55,430 nucleotides of DNA from JAZGER01 sp036480335 (GCA_036480335.1 JAZGGH010000033.1:1-55430), one strand, 5' to 3'; numbered from the stretch's first letter, positions 1 to 8,302 are shown. A program made the numbers and translations. Notes: generated from the sequence alone by a model not told the origin.

Positions 1-41
1 ATCCCGCAGCGTCGAAGATATACGGGGCATCTTGTGTTTGT

Positions 42-86
42 TTGAGGGTAACACTTAAATAGTGTACACTATTTAAGTGTTACCCT
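42..86 (+). promoter_or_regulatory. Promoter overlapped by a perfect 42-bp palindromic operator of the VapBC-like module
   Basis: Positions 45-65 and 66-86 are exact reverse complements, giving a 42-bp palindrome centred on AGTGT/ACACT, 17 bp before the antitoxin start. A plausible sigma-70 core overlaps it: TTGAGG at 42-47, a 17-nt spacer, and TACACT at 65-70. The arrangement fits autorepression by the antitoxin or toxin-antitoxin complex, as is usual for type II modules. The palindrome is seen directly; the operator role is inferred. Confidence 0.75.
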
Positions 87-103
87 GTTTGGTGAGTTGA
101 TCG

Positions 104-325
104 ATGAAAAATATTACATTAAGTGCAGACGATCACTTGATAGCTGCTGCGCGCCAGCGTGCAGCAGCTGAACACACGACATTGAATGAGCAGTTTCGAC
201 TCTGGTTATCGAGCTATGCTCGCAAGCAGGATCAGTTGCGTCGTTTTGATGAGACGATCAAGGCATTGCGAGGTGATGTGCGTGTGGGGCGGAAGTTGAC
301 TCGGGATGAAATGAATGAACGCTGA
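104..325 (+). CDS. VapB-like antitoxin
   Basis: This 73-residue protein precedes, and overlaps by 11 nt, a PIN-domain toxin gene, the usual antitoxin-first order of VapBC modules. The N-terminus (MKNITLSADDHLIAAARQRA) resembles the short ribbon-helix-helix DNA-binding segments of such antitoxins: a beta-strand-like start followed by a helix. The charged C-terminal part (RGDVRVGRKLTRDEMNER) would wrap the toxin and block its active site. The protein presumably binds the 42-bp palindrome just upstream to repress its own operon. The family is inferred from size, order and the partner gene rather than from a diagnostic motif, so the exact antitoxin class is uncertain. Confidence 0.75.
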   Translation: MKNITLSADDHLIAAARQRAAAEHTTLNEQFRLWLSSYARKQDQLRRFDETIKALRGDVRVGRKLTRDEMNER

Positions 326-737
326 TGTTTTTATTGATACGAATATCTTCGTTTATCAGCTTGAGGTGCAGGATGAGCGCAAGTCAAACATAGCAAATCG
401 TCTTATTCGTGAAGGTATTGAAACAGGTAATGCCTGTATCAGTTTTCAGGTGATTCAGGAATGCCTGAATACCATTATACGAAAAGCTGAAATTTGCCTG
501 ACAAAGGAACAGGCCTGTCGTTATCTTGATGTGGTTTTGAGTCCACTATTACAGATTTACCCTGGTATTGATTTTTATCGAAAAGGTCTGGAAATTCAGG
601 CGCGTTATCATTTTGGTTTTTATGATTCATTGATAATTGCTGCTGCACTTGAGAGTGGATGTAAGGTTTTGTTGAGTGAAGATCTGCAGCATGGCCAACA
701 GATTGAAGGATTGACCATTCAAAACCCGTTTATCTGA
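315..737 (+). CDS. VapC-like PIN-domain ribonuclease toxin
   Basis: This 140-residue protein is a PIN-domain ribonuclease of the VapC type, which cleaves specific RNAs (often tRNA or rRNA) using Mg2+ held by acidic residues. The expected acidic set is visible: D8 in VFIDTN, E49 in FQVIQE, D104 in GFYDSLIIAAAL and D123 in LLSEDLQHG. The spacing and 140-residue length are typical. The start ATG lies inside the last codons of the antitoxin, so translation is probably coupled and toxin output kept below antitoxin. The module sits beside housekeeping aroQ-accBC. The active site appears intact, so the toxin is likely functional. Confidence 0.88.
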   Translation: MNADVFIDTNIFVYQLEVQDERKSNIANRLIREGIETGNACISFQVIQECLNTIIRKAEICLTKEQACRYLDVVLSPLLQIYPGIDFYRKGLEIQARYHFGFYDSLIIAAALESGCKVLLSEDLQHGQQIEGLTIQNPFI

Positions 738-828
738 TTTGCCAGAACAGTCCGTCGACTGTTAACTGCATTACAAGCCCGCCAACATAGTATAGAATTT
801 CATCCATCTCTGAATCAGGATGAAATTC

Positions 829-1269
829 ATGAAAAACATACTCGTCCTCAACGGCCCTAATCTGAATCTGCTCGGTATGCGCGAGCCGGATAAATACGGT
901 ACGGTAAGTCTCTCTGATATCCATGCCCGGTTAACGGCCGCCGCCTGCGATCTGGGTTGTGAGGTTGATAGCTTCCAGTCGAACAATGAATCTGCATTGA
1001 TTGAAAATATTCATACAGCGCCGTCACGTGATGTTGATTTTATTATTATTAATCCGGCTGCTTTCACGCATACGAGCATTGCCTTGCGGGATGCTTTACT
1101 GGCGGTGCAAATTCCGTTTATTGAGGTGCATTTGTCAAATGTGCATGCGCGTGAGGATTTTCGCAGGCAGTCATATTTTTCGGATATTGCTGTGGGCACA
1201 ATCAGTGGCCTGGGAGCGAATGGTTATGAGTTGGCGTTAAGGGCATCGATGGAAATTTTGGGGGCGTGA
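829..1269 (+). CDS. aroQ: Type II 3-dehydroquinate dehydratase
   Basis: Catalyses conversion of 3-dehydroquinate to 3-dehydroshikimate, step three of the cytosolic shikimate pathway. The N-terminal motif ILVLNGPNLNLLGMREPDKYG is the signature of type II (dodecameric) enzymes and contains the active-site Tyr in KYG. IINPAAFTHTSIALRDAL and FIEVHLSNVHAREDFR supply the substrate-binding Asn, His and Arg. The length of 146 residues is normal. I chose ATG 829 over in-frame ATG 820 because an AGGA sequence at about 814-817 has correct spacing only for 829 and the family starts directly before ILVLNGPN. The aroQ-accB-accC order is common in Gammaproteobacteria. Confidence 0.95.
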   Translation: MKNILVLNGPNLNLLGMREPDKYGTVSLSDIHARLTAAACDLGCEVDSFQSNNESALIENIHTAPSRDVDFIIINPAAFTHTSIALRDALLAVQIPFIEVHLSNVHAREDFRRQSYFSDIAVGTISGLGANGYELALRASMEILGA

Positions 1270-1319
1270 TCACTTTGCTCTGCGTTGCGATCTTTTTCGC
1301 GGTTTTCGCCGCATTTGGC

Positions 1320-1348
1320 TACACAATGTCATCCACATACTCTATACT
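1320..1348 (+). promoter_or_regulatory. Possible sigma-70 promoter for accB
   Basis: TACACA at 1320-1325 and TATACT at 1343-1348 are separated by 17 nt and lie about 30 bp before the accB start, in the gap after aroQ. The -10 matches five of six consensus bases and the -35 four of six. This is a motif match only. Confidence 0.35.
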
Positions 1349-1380
1349 CGCCACACTTTATTTCTTTGCCGGGTCACACA

Positions 1381-1821
1381 ATGGATATTCGTAAAGTCAA
1401 GAAGTTGATTGATCTGCTGGATGAATCGGGTGTTGCCGAAATTGAAATCCACGAAGGCGAAGAATCGGTGCGCATTAGCCGTTATTCTGCGTTTGCGCCT
1501 GCTCCGGTTGCCGCTCCTGTTGCGCCACCAGTGGCTATTGAGGCATCGCCAATAGCTGCACCGGCCGCATCAGATGATATTCCCAGTGGTCATGCAGTCA
1601 ATTCACCGATGGTCGGTACTTTTTATCGGTCTTCATCGCCAGGCATCTCCCCGTTTACAGAAGTCGGTCAGAAGGTGAAAGAGGGTGACACGCTGTGCAT
1701 TATCGAAGCCATGAAAATGCTTAACCAGATTGAGGCTGATAAGTCAGGAACGATCAAGGCGATTCTGGTTGAAAATGCCGAGCCGGTGGAATACGGGCAA
1801 GCATTGTTTGTGATTGAGTAA
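1381..1821 (+). CDS. accB: Biotin carboxyl carrier protein of acetyl-CoA carboxylase
   Basis: Carries the biotin that biotin carboxylase (AccC) carboxylates and that carboxyltransferase uses to make malonyl-CoA, the first committed step of fatty acid synthesis. The 146-residue protein has the N-terminal helix MDIRKVKKLIDLLDESGVAE, an Ala/Pro-rich linker (about residues 37-65) and the C-terminal biotinyl domain. The biotinylated lysine is K112 within CIIEAMKMLNQ, about 35 residues before the end as expected. ATG 1381 is chosen because the family starts at MDIRKVKKLI; the upstream open frame has no family similarity. accC follows but is separated by an inserted Uma2-family gene, which is unusual. 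Confidence 0.96.
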   Translation: MDIRKVKKLIDLLDESGVAEIEIHEGEESVRISRYSAFAPAPVAAPVAPPVAIEASPIAAPAASDDIPSGHAVNSPMVGTFYRSSSPGISPFTEVGQKVKEGDTLCIIEAMKMLNQIEADKSGTIKAILVENAEPVEYGQALFVIE

Positions 1822-1839
1822 TCAGGACGATTACCTGTT

Positions 1840-2439
1840 ATGTCTTTCCCCGCAAAAAATTTCCCGCATAAGCATTTGTTGTCTGTTTCAGATTATCAGC
1901 GTATGAGTAGTGCAGGTATTTTACCGGAGGGCAGCAGAGTTGAATTGATCGAGGGAGAGATCATTGATATGGCCCCAATTGGATCTCAGCATGCATCATT
2001 TGTCATGCAGTTTAATCATCTGTTTATGACTGCAGTGGCTGATAAATTACAGGTCAGCGTACAAAATCCGATTGTTCTTAATACGTATTCTGCGCCTGAG
2101 CCTGATCTTGCGCTACTCAGGCCACGGCCGGATTTTTACCGGGATCAGCATCCTCTACCTGAAGATGTTGTGTTAGTGGTCGAAGTGGCTGAGTCATCAA
2201 TGGCTTATGATCGTGATGTAAAAATTTCGCTTTATGCGGCTGCAGGAGTTGCCGAGGTCTGGTTGTTCGATGTGTCAGAATCCAGGCTTACTCGATATAC
2301 CGGCTTAACGACGGGCAAGTATAGCCAGATTGATCGGCTTGATCAGAACAGTGACAGTGACCTGGAGTTAAACGCCATGCCTGAAATCAGGGTAAATCTT
2401 TCCATGTTATTTGCGACGATAAATAATGAAACTGGATAA
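1840..2439 (+). CDS. Uma2 family (DUF820) putative endonuclease-fold protein
   Basis: This 199-residue protein fits the Uma2/DUF820 family, which has a PD-(D/E)XK nuclease-like fold and unknown cellular function. Visible family features are the opening LSVSDYQRMSSAGILPEGSRVELIEGEIIDMAPIG, the core VVLVVEVAESSMAYDRDVKISLY with conserved Glu and Lys, and GVAEVWLFDV. The acidic and lysine residues of the nuclease-like centre appear intact (PEPDLALL, EVAESS, DVKI). The gene sits between accB (19 nt upstream) and accC (14-nt overlap), where most genomes have nothing. It is therefore probably co-transcribed with fatty acid synthesis genes after a precise insertion. Confidence 0.85.
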   Translation: MSFPAKNFPHKHLLSVSDYQRMSSAGILPEGSRVELIEGEIIDMAPIGSQHASFVMQFNHLFMTAVADKLQVSVQNPIVLNTYSAPEPDLALLRPRPDFYRDQHPLPEDVVLVVEVAESSMAYDRDVKISLYAAAGVAEVWLFDVSESRLTRYTGLTTGKYSQIDRLDQNSDSDLELNAMPEIRVNLSMLFATINNETG

Positions 2440-3772
2440 AATTGTTATTGCCAATCGCGGCGAAATCGCTCTGCGTATTATGCGGGCCTGTCGTGAAATG
2501 GGTATTAAAACGGTGGCGATTCATTCTGAGGCCGACCGTAATCTCAAGCATGTGTTGCTGGCGGATGAGTCGGTGTGTATCGGTCCGGCGCCATCTCTGG
2601 CGAGTTATCTGAATATTCCCATGGTGATTGCTGCTGCTGAGGTGACTGATGCGGCAGCGATTCATCCCGGTTATGGTTTTCTCTCGGAAAATGCTGATTT
2701 TGCCGAGCAGGTTGAGAAGAGTGGCTATGTTTTTATCGGCCCGCGGGCTGAATCGATCCGTACCATGGGTGATAAGGTCGCAGCGATTCGTGCCATGAAG
2801 GCCGCGGGTGTGCCCTGTGTGCCGGGCAGTGACGGACCGTTGGGAAATAACAAGTCAGTGAATATGAAGCTGGCGCTAAAGATTGGTTATCCGATTATTA
2901 TCAAGGCGGCAGCGGGTGGTGGTGGTCGTGGTATGCGCGTGGTGCGCAAGGAAGCGGATCTAGTGAATGCGATTGCTTTAACCCGCACCGAGGCGCGTAC
3001 TGCTTTTGGTGATGATACGGTTTATATGGAGAAGTATCTGGAAACGCCGCGCCATGTGGAGTTTCAGGTATTAGCCGATGGCGAGGGCGAGGCGATTCAT
3101 CTTTGTGAACGCGATTGTTCGATGCAGCGACGTCATCAGAAGGTGGTTGAAGAAGCGCCTGCGCCGGGTATTACGCCCGAGCTGCGTGCCGAGATGGGTG
3201 AGCGTTGTGCTGAAGCCTGTCGGCGTATGAAGTATCGCGGTGCGGGAACCTTTGAGTTCCTTTATGAAAATGGCGAATTCTTTTTTATCGAAATGAATAC
3301 CCGCGTACAGGTTGAGCATCCAGTTACCGAGATGATTACTGGAGTGGATATTATCAAGGAGCAGTTGAGTATTGCGGCGGGTGAAGGCTTGTCTTATCGC
3401 CAGGAAGATATTCGTATTACCGGCCATGCTATCGAGTGCCGCATTAATGCAGAAGATGCAAAAACATTCATGCCATCACCGGGAACCATCACCCAATACC
3501 ATGCGCCGGGCGGGCCGGGTGTGCGTGTTGATACACATATCTATAATGGTTATACCGTGCCGTCATATTACGATTCGATGATCGCAAAATTGATTACTCA
3601 CGGTGAGACGCGTGATGCTGCAATTGCGCGTATGCGCGGTGCGCTGGCGGAAATTGTCATTGATGGTATTCGTACCAATATTGCCCTGCAGCAGGATATT
3701 TGTAGTGATGCTGCCTTTATTGAGGGTGGTGCGGATATTCATTATCTGGAGAAGAAGCTGGGTTTGCAATAG
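2426..3772 (+). CDS. accC: Biotin carboxylase subunit of acetyl-CoA carboxylase
   Basis: ATP-dependent carboxylase that loads CO2 from bicarbonate onto AccB biotin. The 448-residue length matches the family (E. coli 449). Visible motifs: N-terminal MLDKIVIANRGEIALR-like start (here MKLDKIVIANRGEIA), HPGYGFLSENA, the ATP-grasp glycine loop KAAAGGGGRGMRVV, the catalytic stretch QRRHQKVVEEAPAP, and FIEMNTRVQVEHPVTE with metal-binding Glu/Asn and the catalytic Arg. The start ATG lies 14 nt inside the upstream Uma2 gene and lacks an obvious Shine-Dalgarno, suggesting coupled translation. A dispersed-looking inverted repeat follows the stop. Confidence 0.97.
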   Translation: MKLDKIVIANRGEIALRIMRACREMGIKTVAIHSEADRNLKHVLLADESVCIGPAPSLASYLNIPMVIAAAEVTDAAAIHPGYGFLSENADFAEQVEKSGYVFIGPRAESIRTMGDKVAAIRAMKAAGVPCVPGSDGPLGNNKSVNMKLALKIGYPIIIKAAAGGGGRGMRVVRKEADLVNAIALTRTEARTAFGDDTVYMEKYLETPRHVEFQVLADGEGEAIHLCERDCSMQRRHQKVVEEAPAPGITPELRAEMGERCAEACRRMKYRGAGTFEFLYENGEFFFIEMNTRVQVEHPVTEMITGVDIIKEQLSIAAGEGLSYRQEDIRITGHAIECRINAEDAKTFMPSPGTITQYHAPGGPGVRVDTHIYNGYTVPSYYDSMIAKLITHGETRDAAIARMRGALAEIVIDGIRTNIALQQDICSDAAFIEGGADIHYLEKKLGLQ

Positions 3773-3783
3773 CAGCGTAAGCA

Positions 3784-3830
3784 GGTCAGGTCTTGCAATC
3801 ACGCATAATGTTGCTTTGCAAGACCTGACC
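3784..3830. repeat. Perfect 15-bp inverted repeat with 17-nt loop between accC and prmA
   Basis: GGTCAGGTCTTGCAA at 3784-3798 is exactly mirrored by TTGCAAGACCTGACC at 3816-3830. No T-run follows, so it is a poor intrinsic terminator. It sits alone in the 110-bp gap between two co-directional genes. The form resembles dispersed palindromic (REP-like) units, but only one copy is in the window. Confidence 0.7.
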
Positions 3831-3882
3831 CTGGAAGCACATCAGTTCCAACGCTTCAGCAAGGAATGAGGATAAAAATATA

Positions 3883-4770
3883 ATGCGCTGGAATCAGTTA
3901 TCCTTAATCATCCATTCAACCGATGTCGATACTTTCGTCAATTTTTTTGAGCAGGCGGGTGCGCTTTCTGTGACCTTTCAGGATGCGGCCGATCAGCCCA
4001 TGTTCGAGCCAGCTCCGGGGGATACGCCGCTCTGGTCTGAAACGCGTCTCGTTGCTCTGTTTGATGAAACCACAAATATCAGTGCTATTCGCCAGTCACT
4101 TGCCAGTCAGCAGGGTGCTGCTCTGGCCGATCAGCTTGAGCTTGAAAGTATGGCAGACCGTGACTGGGAGCGCGTCTGGCTGGATGATTTTCAGCCCATG
4201 CAATTTGGCGAAAGATTATGGGTCTGTCCGGCAGGCATGCGACCGGAGGATGCAGATAATCCGTTAATCATTGATCTTGATCCGGGGTTGGCCTTCGGTA
4301 CCGGTACGCATCCGACAACCGCGTTGTGTCTTGAATGGCTGGATAACCACCCGCCAAAGAATCTTGATGTGCTTGATTTTGGTTGTGGTTCAGGGATTCT
4401 GGCGATTGCTGCAGCGGCTCTTGGAGCAACGACGGTACTGGCTACCGATATAGATGACCAGGCTCTGTGGGCAACAACAGAGAATGCTCAACGCAATAAG
4501 GTAGAGAAACAGATAACAACACGGCTACCTGATGCCATGCCAGACGACTACCAGGCTAACCTGGTGTTAGCAAATATCCTTGCCAATCCCCTCATTACGC
4601 TCGCCGAAACAATTGCAGGGTATGTCAGGCCTGCCGGACAGCTGGTTTTATCGGGTATCCTGAAAGAACAGGCTGATGCTGTTATCGCCGCATACCAGCC
4701 ATGGTTTTCGTTTTCTGAGCCGGTTATTTCCGGTGACTGGGTGCGTCTGGATGGTCGCTTAATTCGGTAG
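3883..4770 (+). CDS. prmA: Ribosomal protein L11 methyltransferase
   Basis: SAM-dependent trimethylase of ribosomal protein L11. The 295-residue length is standard. The N-terminal L11-recognition domain (about residues 1-110) includes DRDWERVWLDDFQPMQFGERLWVCP, typical of PrmA. The class I methyltransferase domain has IIDLDPGLAFGTGTHPTT, motif I VLDFGCGSGILAIAAAALGA, the acidic ribose-binding stretch ATDIDDQAL, and NLVLANILANPL as the NPPY-like motif. A GAGGA-like Shine-Dalgarno precedes ATG 3883. The last 12 nt overlap the end of the convergent glpD-like gene. It is commonly found near accC in Gammaproteobacteria, as here. Confidence 0.96.
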   Translation: MRWNQLSLIIHSTDVDTFVNFFEQAGALSVTFQDAADQPMFEPAPGDTPLWSETRLVALFDETTNISAIRQSLASQQGAALADQLELESMADRDWERVWLDDFQPMQFGERLWVCPAGMRPEDADNPLIIDLDPGLAFGTGTHPTTALCLEWLDNHPPKNLDVLDFGCGSGILAIAAAALGATTVLATDIDDQALWATTENAQRNKVEKQITTRLPDAMPDDYQANLVLANILANPLITLAETIAGYVRPAGQLVLSGILKEQADAVIAAYQPWFSFSEPVISGDWVRLDGRLIR

Positions 4771-5928
4771 TCGTAATGTCCGCGTATCGGCAATCGATTT
4801 ACACCGAGGCAGGCTGTGCTGTAATACTTTCATGACGTTTGCTGCTGTTGCTCGATGTACCGTGAGCTTGCCGCCATAAAGTGATACTACGCGTGGTTTT
4901 TCCTGTTTGTCTGTTATCAGTACAGTATCGCGCGGTCGTGAAAAAGCCGTATCACTGGAAACAGGTAACACACGTAATCCGGCGAAGGATGAAATGACAT
5001 CATCGTTGCTGAGTGTTTTTTCAAAATAATGGTTATACACGGCCAGCAGGTATTCAATTTCACTGGCCAGAGGTTGTACCTTTGCCGGGTCACCCTGATA
5101 GAGACTTTCTGTGGTGCCTATTAGCATACGCCCTTTCCACGGCATGATGAAAACGGCGCGCTGATCTTGTGGCGCTTCCAGATAGTACATGCCCCGGGTT
5201 ACCTGTCCCGCGACTTCAATATGAGCCCCCTGAACCAGATCAACATTCGGTCGTTGCATGTCGGGCAAAAATTTTTCCGCCACCTGATTGACCCAGGGGC
5301 CAGCAGCATTGATAACGGTAGCTGTATTTATGTTAACTGTCTTGCCCTGAGTGTTCAATGTAACCTGAACATGGTCAGGTTGGGTTCTGGCAGATACAAA
5401 ACTTGTGTTATAGCGTATTTCTGCGTCCAGTGATGCGGCTGAATCAAGCACGGCACGAGTCAGTTTTGCATCATCGGTTTGTGCGTCGTAATAACAGAAT
5501 ACGGCATCCAGGTTCTGTGTTTTTAGATGATCCAGCGTTTGCCATTCCTGTCGGGGAATGCGTCTGAAGGCTCGTCTGCTGAACAGTGAATAGAGCATCA
5601 GCCCGGCCCAGATTTTCCAGGGTCGGCGTGTCGTGTTGTGGTAAACGGGTATATAAAAAGGTGCCAGTTTGACGAGCTTCGGTGCATTGTTGAGTAAGCG
5701 TTTGCGTTCCTGCAGGCTTTCAAACACCAGATGGAACTGTGCTGTTTCAAGGTAACGTAGACCACCATGTACCAGTTTCGATGAGCGTTGTGAAGTGCCT
5801 TGTGCCGGTTCTGAATATTGCTCAATGAGCAATACACGATAGCCATTTGCGGCAGCCGCCTGAGCACAGCCTGCGCCCTGGATGCCAGCACCGATAATCA
5901 ATACATCCGTTTCAATATCAACAGCCAT
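4759..5928 (-). CDS. glpD: GlpD-like FAD-dependent glycerol-3-phosphate dehydrogenase, short form
   Basis: Oxidises glycerol 3-phosphate to dihydroxyacetone phosphate and passes electrons to quinone at the inner membrane. The FAD-binding Rossmann motif DVLIIGAGIQGAGCAQAAAANG is at the N-terminus, followed by SSKLVHGGLRYLE, the GlpD signature. INAAGPWVNQ, GRMLIGTTESLYQGDP and the late motif SLYGGKLTVHRATA follow in order. At 389 residues it stops shortly after the GGKLT motif and so lacks the roughly 110-residue C-terminal helical domain of E. coli GlpD (501). It overlaps the downstream end of prmA by 12 nt and the upstream phosphodiesterase gene by 11 nt, forming a glycerol operon with the kinase. 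Confidence 0.88.
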   Translation of the reverse strand: MAVDIETDVLIIGAGIQGAGCAQAAAANGYRVLLIEQYSEPAQGTSQRSSKLVHGGLRYLETAQFHLVFESLQERKRLLNNAPKLVKLAPFYIPVYHNTTRRPWKIWAGLMLYSLFSRRAFRRIPRQEWQTLDHLKTQNLDAVFCYYDAQTDDAKLTRAVLDSAASLDAEIRYNTSFVSARTQPDHVQVTLNTQGKTVNINTATVINAAGPWVNQVAEKFLPDMQRPNVDLVQGAHIEVAGQVTRGMYYLEAPQDQRAVFIMPWKGRMLIGTTESLYQGDPAKVQPLASEIEYLLAVYNHYFEKTLSNDDVISSFAGLRVLPVSSDTAFSRPRDTVLITDKQEKPRVVSLYGGKLTVHRATAANVMKVLQHSLPRCKSIADTRTLRLPN

Positions 5929-6661
5929 AGTTCTTCAGGGCAGTGTCTGCGAGCAGGCCGCCGATATCTGCGGTTTCGATGAAGGCTATGTCGCATTGTG
6001 CCAGTTCAAGTACATCTGCAACTTTTGTGATGTCATAGAGCATCCATCGCCAGTTGCCAGGCCAGAGTGAGCCTTTGTCGGGTATTTTTGTGACATTGCA
6101 GATCAGGTAATCTGGTGTTAGTTGTTCAGCAAGGCGTTGATATTTTTTATTGTAGCGATGTACAACCCAGCCTGTTGCGAGTTTGCTGTGTTGTTGCGTG
6201 TAAGCAACCGCCTTATGATCGAATGAAATCACAACGCACTGATCGCGGTGATTTTCCAGCGCAGCGAGCAGCCGTTGCATGACTTTTTCCAGCCCCCAGT
6301 GATTGATGCTTTCTTCCTTGATTTCCACCAGGGCGTGACGTTCCGGATAATGTCCCATTAAGGTCAGCACATCTGTCAGCAGAGGAATAGGTTCTGGTAC
6401 AAATTGTTGTTTAAAGCGCCGGGCTTCATGAATGCTTATGCCTGTTAACTGTTCTGTTGATAGATCAAAGACAGATTTTTTCAGACCGGCAGTGCGTTTA
6501 AGATCCGCATCATGAATAACAAAAAGATCCTCGCCTGCATTCATTTGTACATCAAATTCAACCATGCAGGCACCAGCCTTGAGGGCCGCTTCAATGCCGA
6601 TGAGTGAGTTTTCAGGGTATTTCGCCATGAATCCCCGGTGGGCGACCAGTTTTGTTGTCAT
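5918..6661 (-). CDS. Glycerophosphodiester phosphodiesterase (GDPD family)
   Basis: Cytosolic UgpQ-like enzyme that hydrolyses glycerophosphodiesters to glycerol 3-phosphate and an alcohol, feeding the GlpD enzyme next door. The family motifs are clear: VAHRGFMAKYPENSLIGIEAAL with the catalytic His and the metal-binding Glu, CMVEFDVQMNAGEDLFVIHDADLKRT with the second metal site and catalytic His, and HALVEIKEES. No signal peptide is visible, which favours a cytoplasmic UgpQ role over periplasmic GlpQ. The length of 247 residues is normal. It overlaps the downstream glpD start by 11 nt. Confidence 0.92.
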   Translation of the reverse strand: MTTKLVAHRGFMAKYPENSLIGIEAALKAGACMVEFDVQMNAGEDLFVIHDADLKRTAGLKKSVFDLSTEQLTGISIHEARRFKQQFVPEPIPLLTDVLTLMGHYPERHALVEIKEESINHWGLEKVMQRLLAALENHRDQCVVISFDHKAVAYTQQHSKLATGWVVHRYNKKYQRLAEQLTPDYLICNVTKIPDKGSLWPGNWRWMLYDITKVADVLELAQCDIAFIETADIGGLLADTALKNYGC

Positions 6662-6836
6662 GTAGTGGTCCTGTTTTTATTTTTTCAAATGATGACCCTA
6701 TCTGAAATGGCGGGGTTGAACAAGCTCAACGGCCGGGGATTCCGTGCCCCGTAAGGTTTGATCTACCCTACAGAGCTCAAATTAATGCGGTACGTTAATG
6801 TATCGGAATACCGCATCATGCATAGCCATAAAATTG

Positions 6837-8249
6837 TCAAAGAGTGGTTGCCAGTTCTGTGGAGAATATTTGATAGCGTTGTTGTAAAGCGCTATCCGTT
6901 TGTGGCTCAAAGCTCTGTTGTGGTTGCAGTGCCCAGTGTTCAGGTTGGCCGGCGGCCAGCCAGGCGCTACCACGAGCGGTGGCTTCAGGGTTGTCAAATC
7001 GTTGCACAGTTAATCCGCTGAGGTTGGCGAGTTTCTGGCAGAGCCCATCAAGGCGGGATAAGCCGCCACTGATCAGTATTTGTCTGAGCATCTGTTCGCG
7101 TTTCATCAAAATGAAATTATCCATCAACAGGAACAGAATGCTTTCTATAACCGCAACTGCTTTTGCAGGTATGTCGTTGTCCTGTTCGGGGACGAATCTG
7201 GCTTGCAGGTCAGACTGCCACCAGGGGCTACCCAGTCCACCAATGGTATTGATAAAGAGAGGCGGATCCTTGATCGACTGCAACCAGTCGGGCAATCGGG
7301 TGTACAGATTTTCTACGTCAAATTGCTGCTCAAACCAGCTCAGTGCTGTGCCTGCACCATTGACGGTGCCTTCGCGAACATAACGGACTGTTTTGTCGGT
7401 TGAATAACCGATGCCCGTCAGTTGTTTTTGACTGCGGGATAATTTGGCTAGCATTCTCAGAATAAAAGCACCGCTGCCTATATTAATGATAGCGGTTTCC
7501 GTATCCGGGATAAAACCGGCACCAAAAACAGCCGCATTCTGGTCGCCGCAGACTGCAGTGACCGGAATTCTATTGCTTGTTAGATAACCATAATGACTGA
7601 CGATAGGCCGGATGGCTGGCAAACAACTGTCTGGTACTTCAAACAGGCTGCACAGTTTTTCAGACCAGTCGAGTCTCGACAGATTCATTAACTGGGTGCG
7701 TTGGGCATTACTGTGATCAACGCTATAAATCTGGTTTTCTAGCAGGTGAAGCAACAGGTAGCTGACCAACGGTGCCAGTTTGAATGCGCCTGTTTTTTGG
7801 GCGGCGGTGTGTTTGTATAACCAGCGTAGTTTGCTGGCGCCGTAGTGAGCAGAAACGGGTAGACCAGAAATTGACTGTATCTCGGCATGCTGTTGTTTGA
7901 GGCTATCAAGATGATTGCTGGCACGTGTATCCTGCCAGCTGAGTGCTGGGTGAATGGCATTTCCCTGTGAGTCACAGATGACGACCGTTGAGCGCTGGGT
8001 GCTTATTCCACAGGCTGTAATTGATTTGCGTAGCGTGTTGTCAGTGCTCTGCAGTAATTCAGTGAGTGAATCTGTGACAGAAGCAAGTAGCTGGCTGGCA
8101 TCCTGTTCGATGTGTTTATTGTCAATGCATTGCAATTCGATGTTACGCCAGCAACTTTTTACCGTTCTGCCCATCTGATCAAACAACAGGCAACGACTGG
8201 CATGAGTTCCCTGATCAATGGCGAGCGTATGTGTGTGGGAGTTTTGCAA
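6837..8249 (-). CDS. glpK: Glycerol kinase-like FGGY family carbohydrate kinase
   Basis: Likely phosphorylates glycerol to glycerol 3-phosphate, the substrate of the downstream GlpD. N-terminal ATP-site motif LAIDQGTHASRCLLFD, the segment CGISTQRSTVVICDSQGNAIHPALSWQDTRA typical of glycerol kinases, and VCGDQNAAVFGAG with the catalytic Asp are all present. The C-terminal FGGY-type ISGGLSRLDGLCQKLANLSG is also seen. At 470 residues it is slightly short (GlpK about 500). Several otherwise fixed residues differ (DQGTHAS instead of DQGTTSS), so the exact substrate is an inference from context. Translation probably starts at TTG 8249. It diverges from the sensor kinase at 8303, leaving only about 50 bp for both promoters. 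Confidence 0.82.
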   Translation of the reverse strand: MQNSHTHTLAIDQGTHASRCLLFDQMGRTVKSCWRNIELQCIDNKHIEQDASQLLASVTDSLTELLQSTDNTLRKSITACGISTQRSTVVICDSQGNAIHPALSWQDTRASNHLDSLKQQHAEIQSISGLPVSAHYGASKLRWLYKHTAAQKTGAFKLAPLVSYLLLHLLENQIYSVDHSNAQRTQLMNLSRLDWSEKLCSLFEVPDSCLPAIRPIVSHYGYLTSNRIPVTAVCGDQNAAVFGAGFIPDTETAIINIGSGAFILRMLAKLSRSQKQLTGIGYSTDKTVRYVREGTVNGAGTALSWFEQQFDVENLYTRLPDWLQSIKDPPLFINTIGGLGSPWWQSDLQARFVPEQDNDIPAKAVAVIESILFLLMDNFILMKREQMLRQILISGGLSRLDGLCQKLANLSGLTVQRFDNPEATARGSAWLAAGQPEHWALQPQQSFEPQTDSALQQRYQIFSTELATTL

Positions 8250-8302
8250 GTTGGCGTCCCTTGTGGCTCAATGAGAGTGTCCTCTACAGGTGCAGGAAAC
8301 AA

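Noticed and set aside
6731..6755. CGGGG/CCCCG hairpin between the kinase and phosphodiesterase genes
   Set aside because: Only 5 bp of stem with an 8-nt loop and no T-run; not enough to call a terminator or attenuator.
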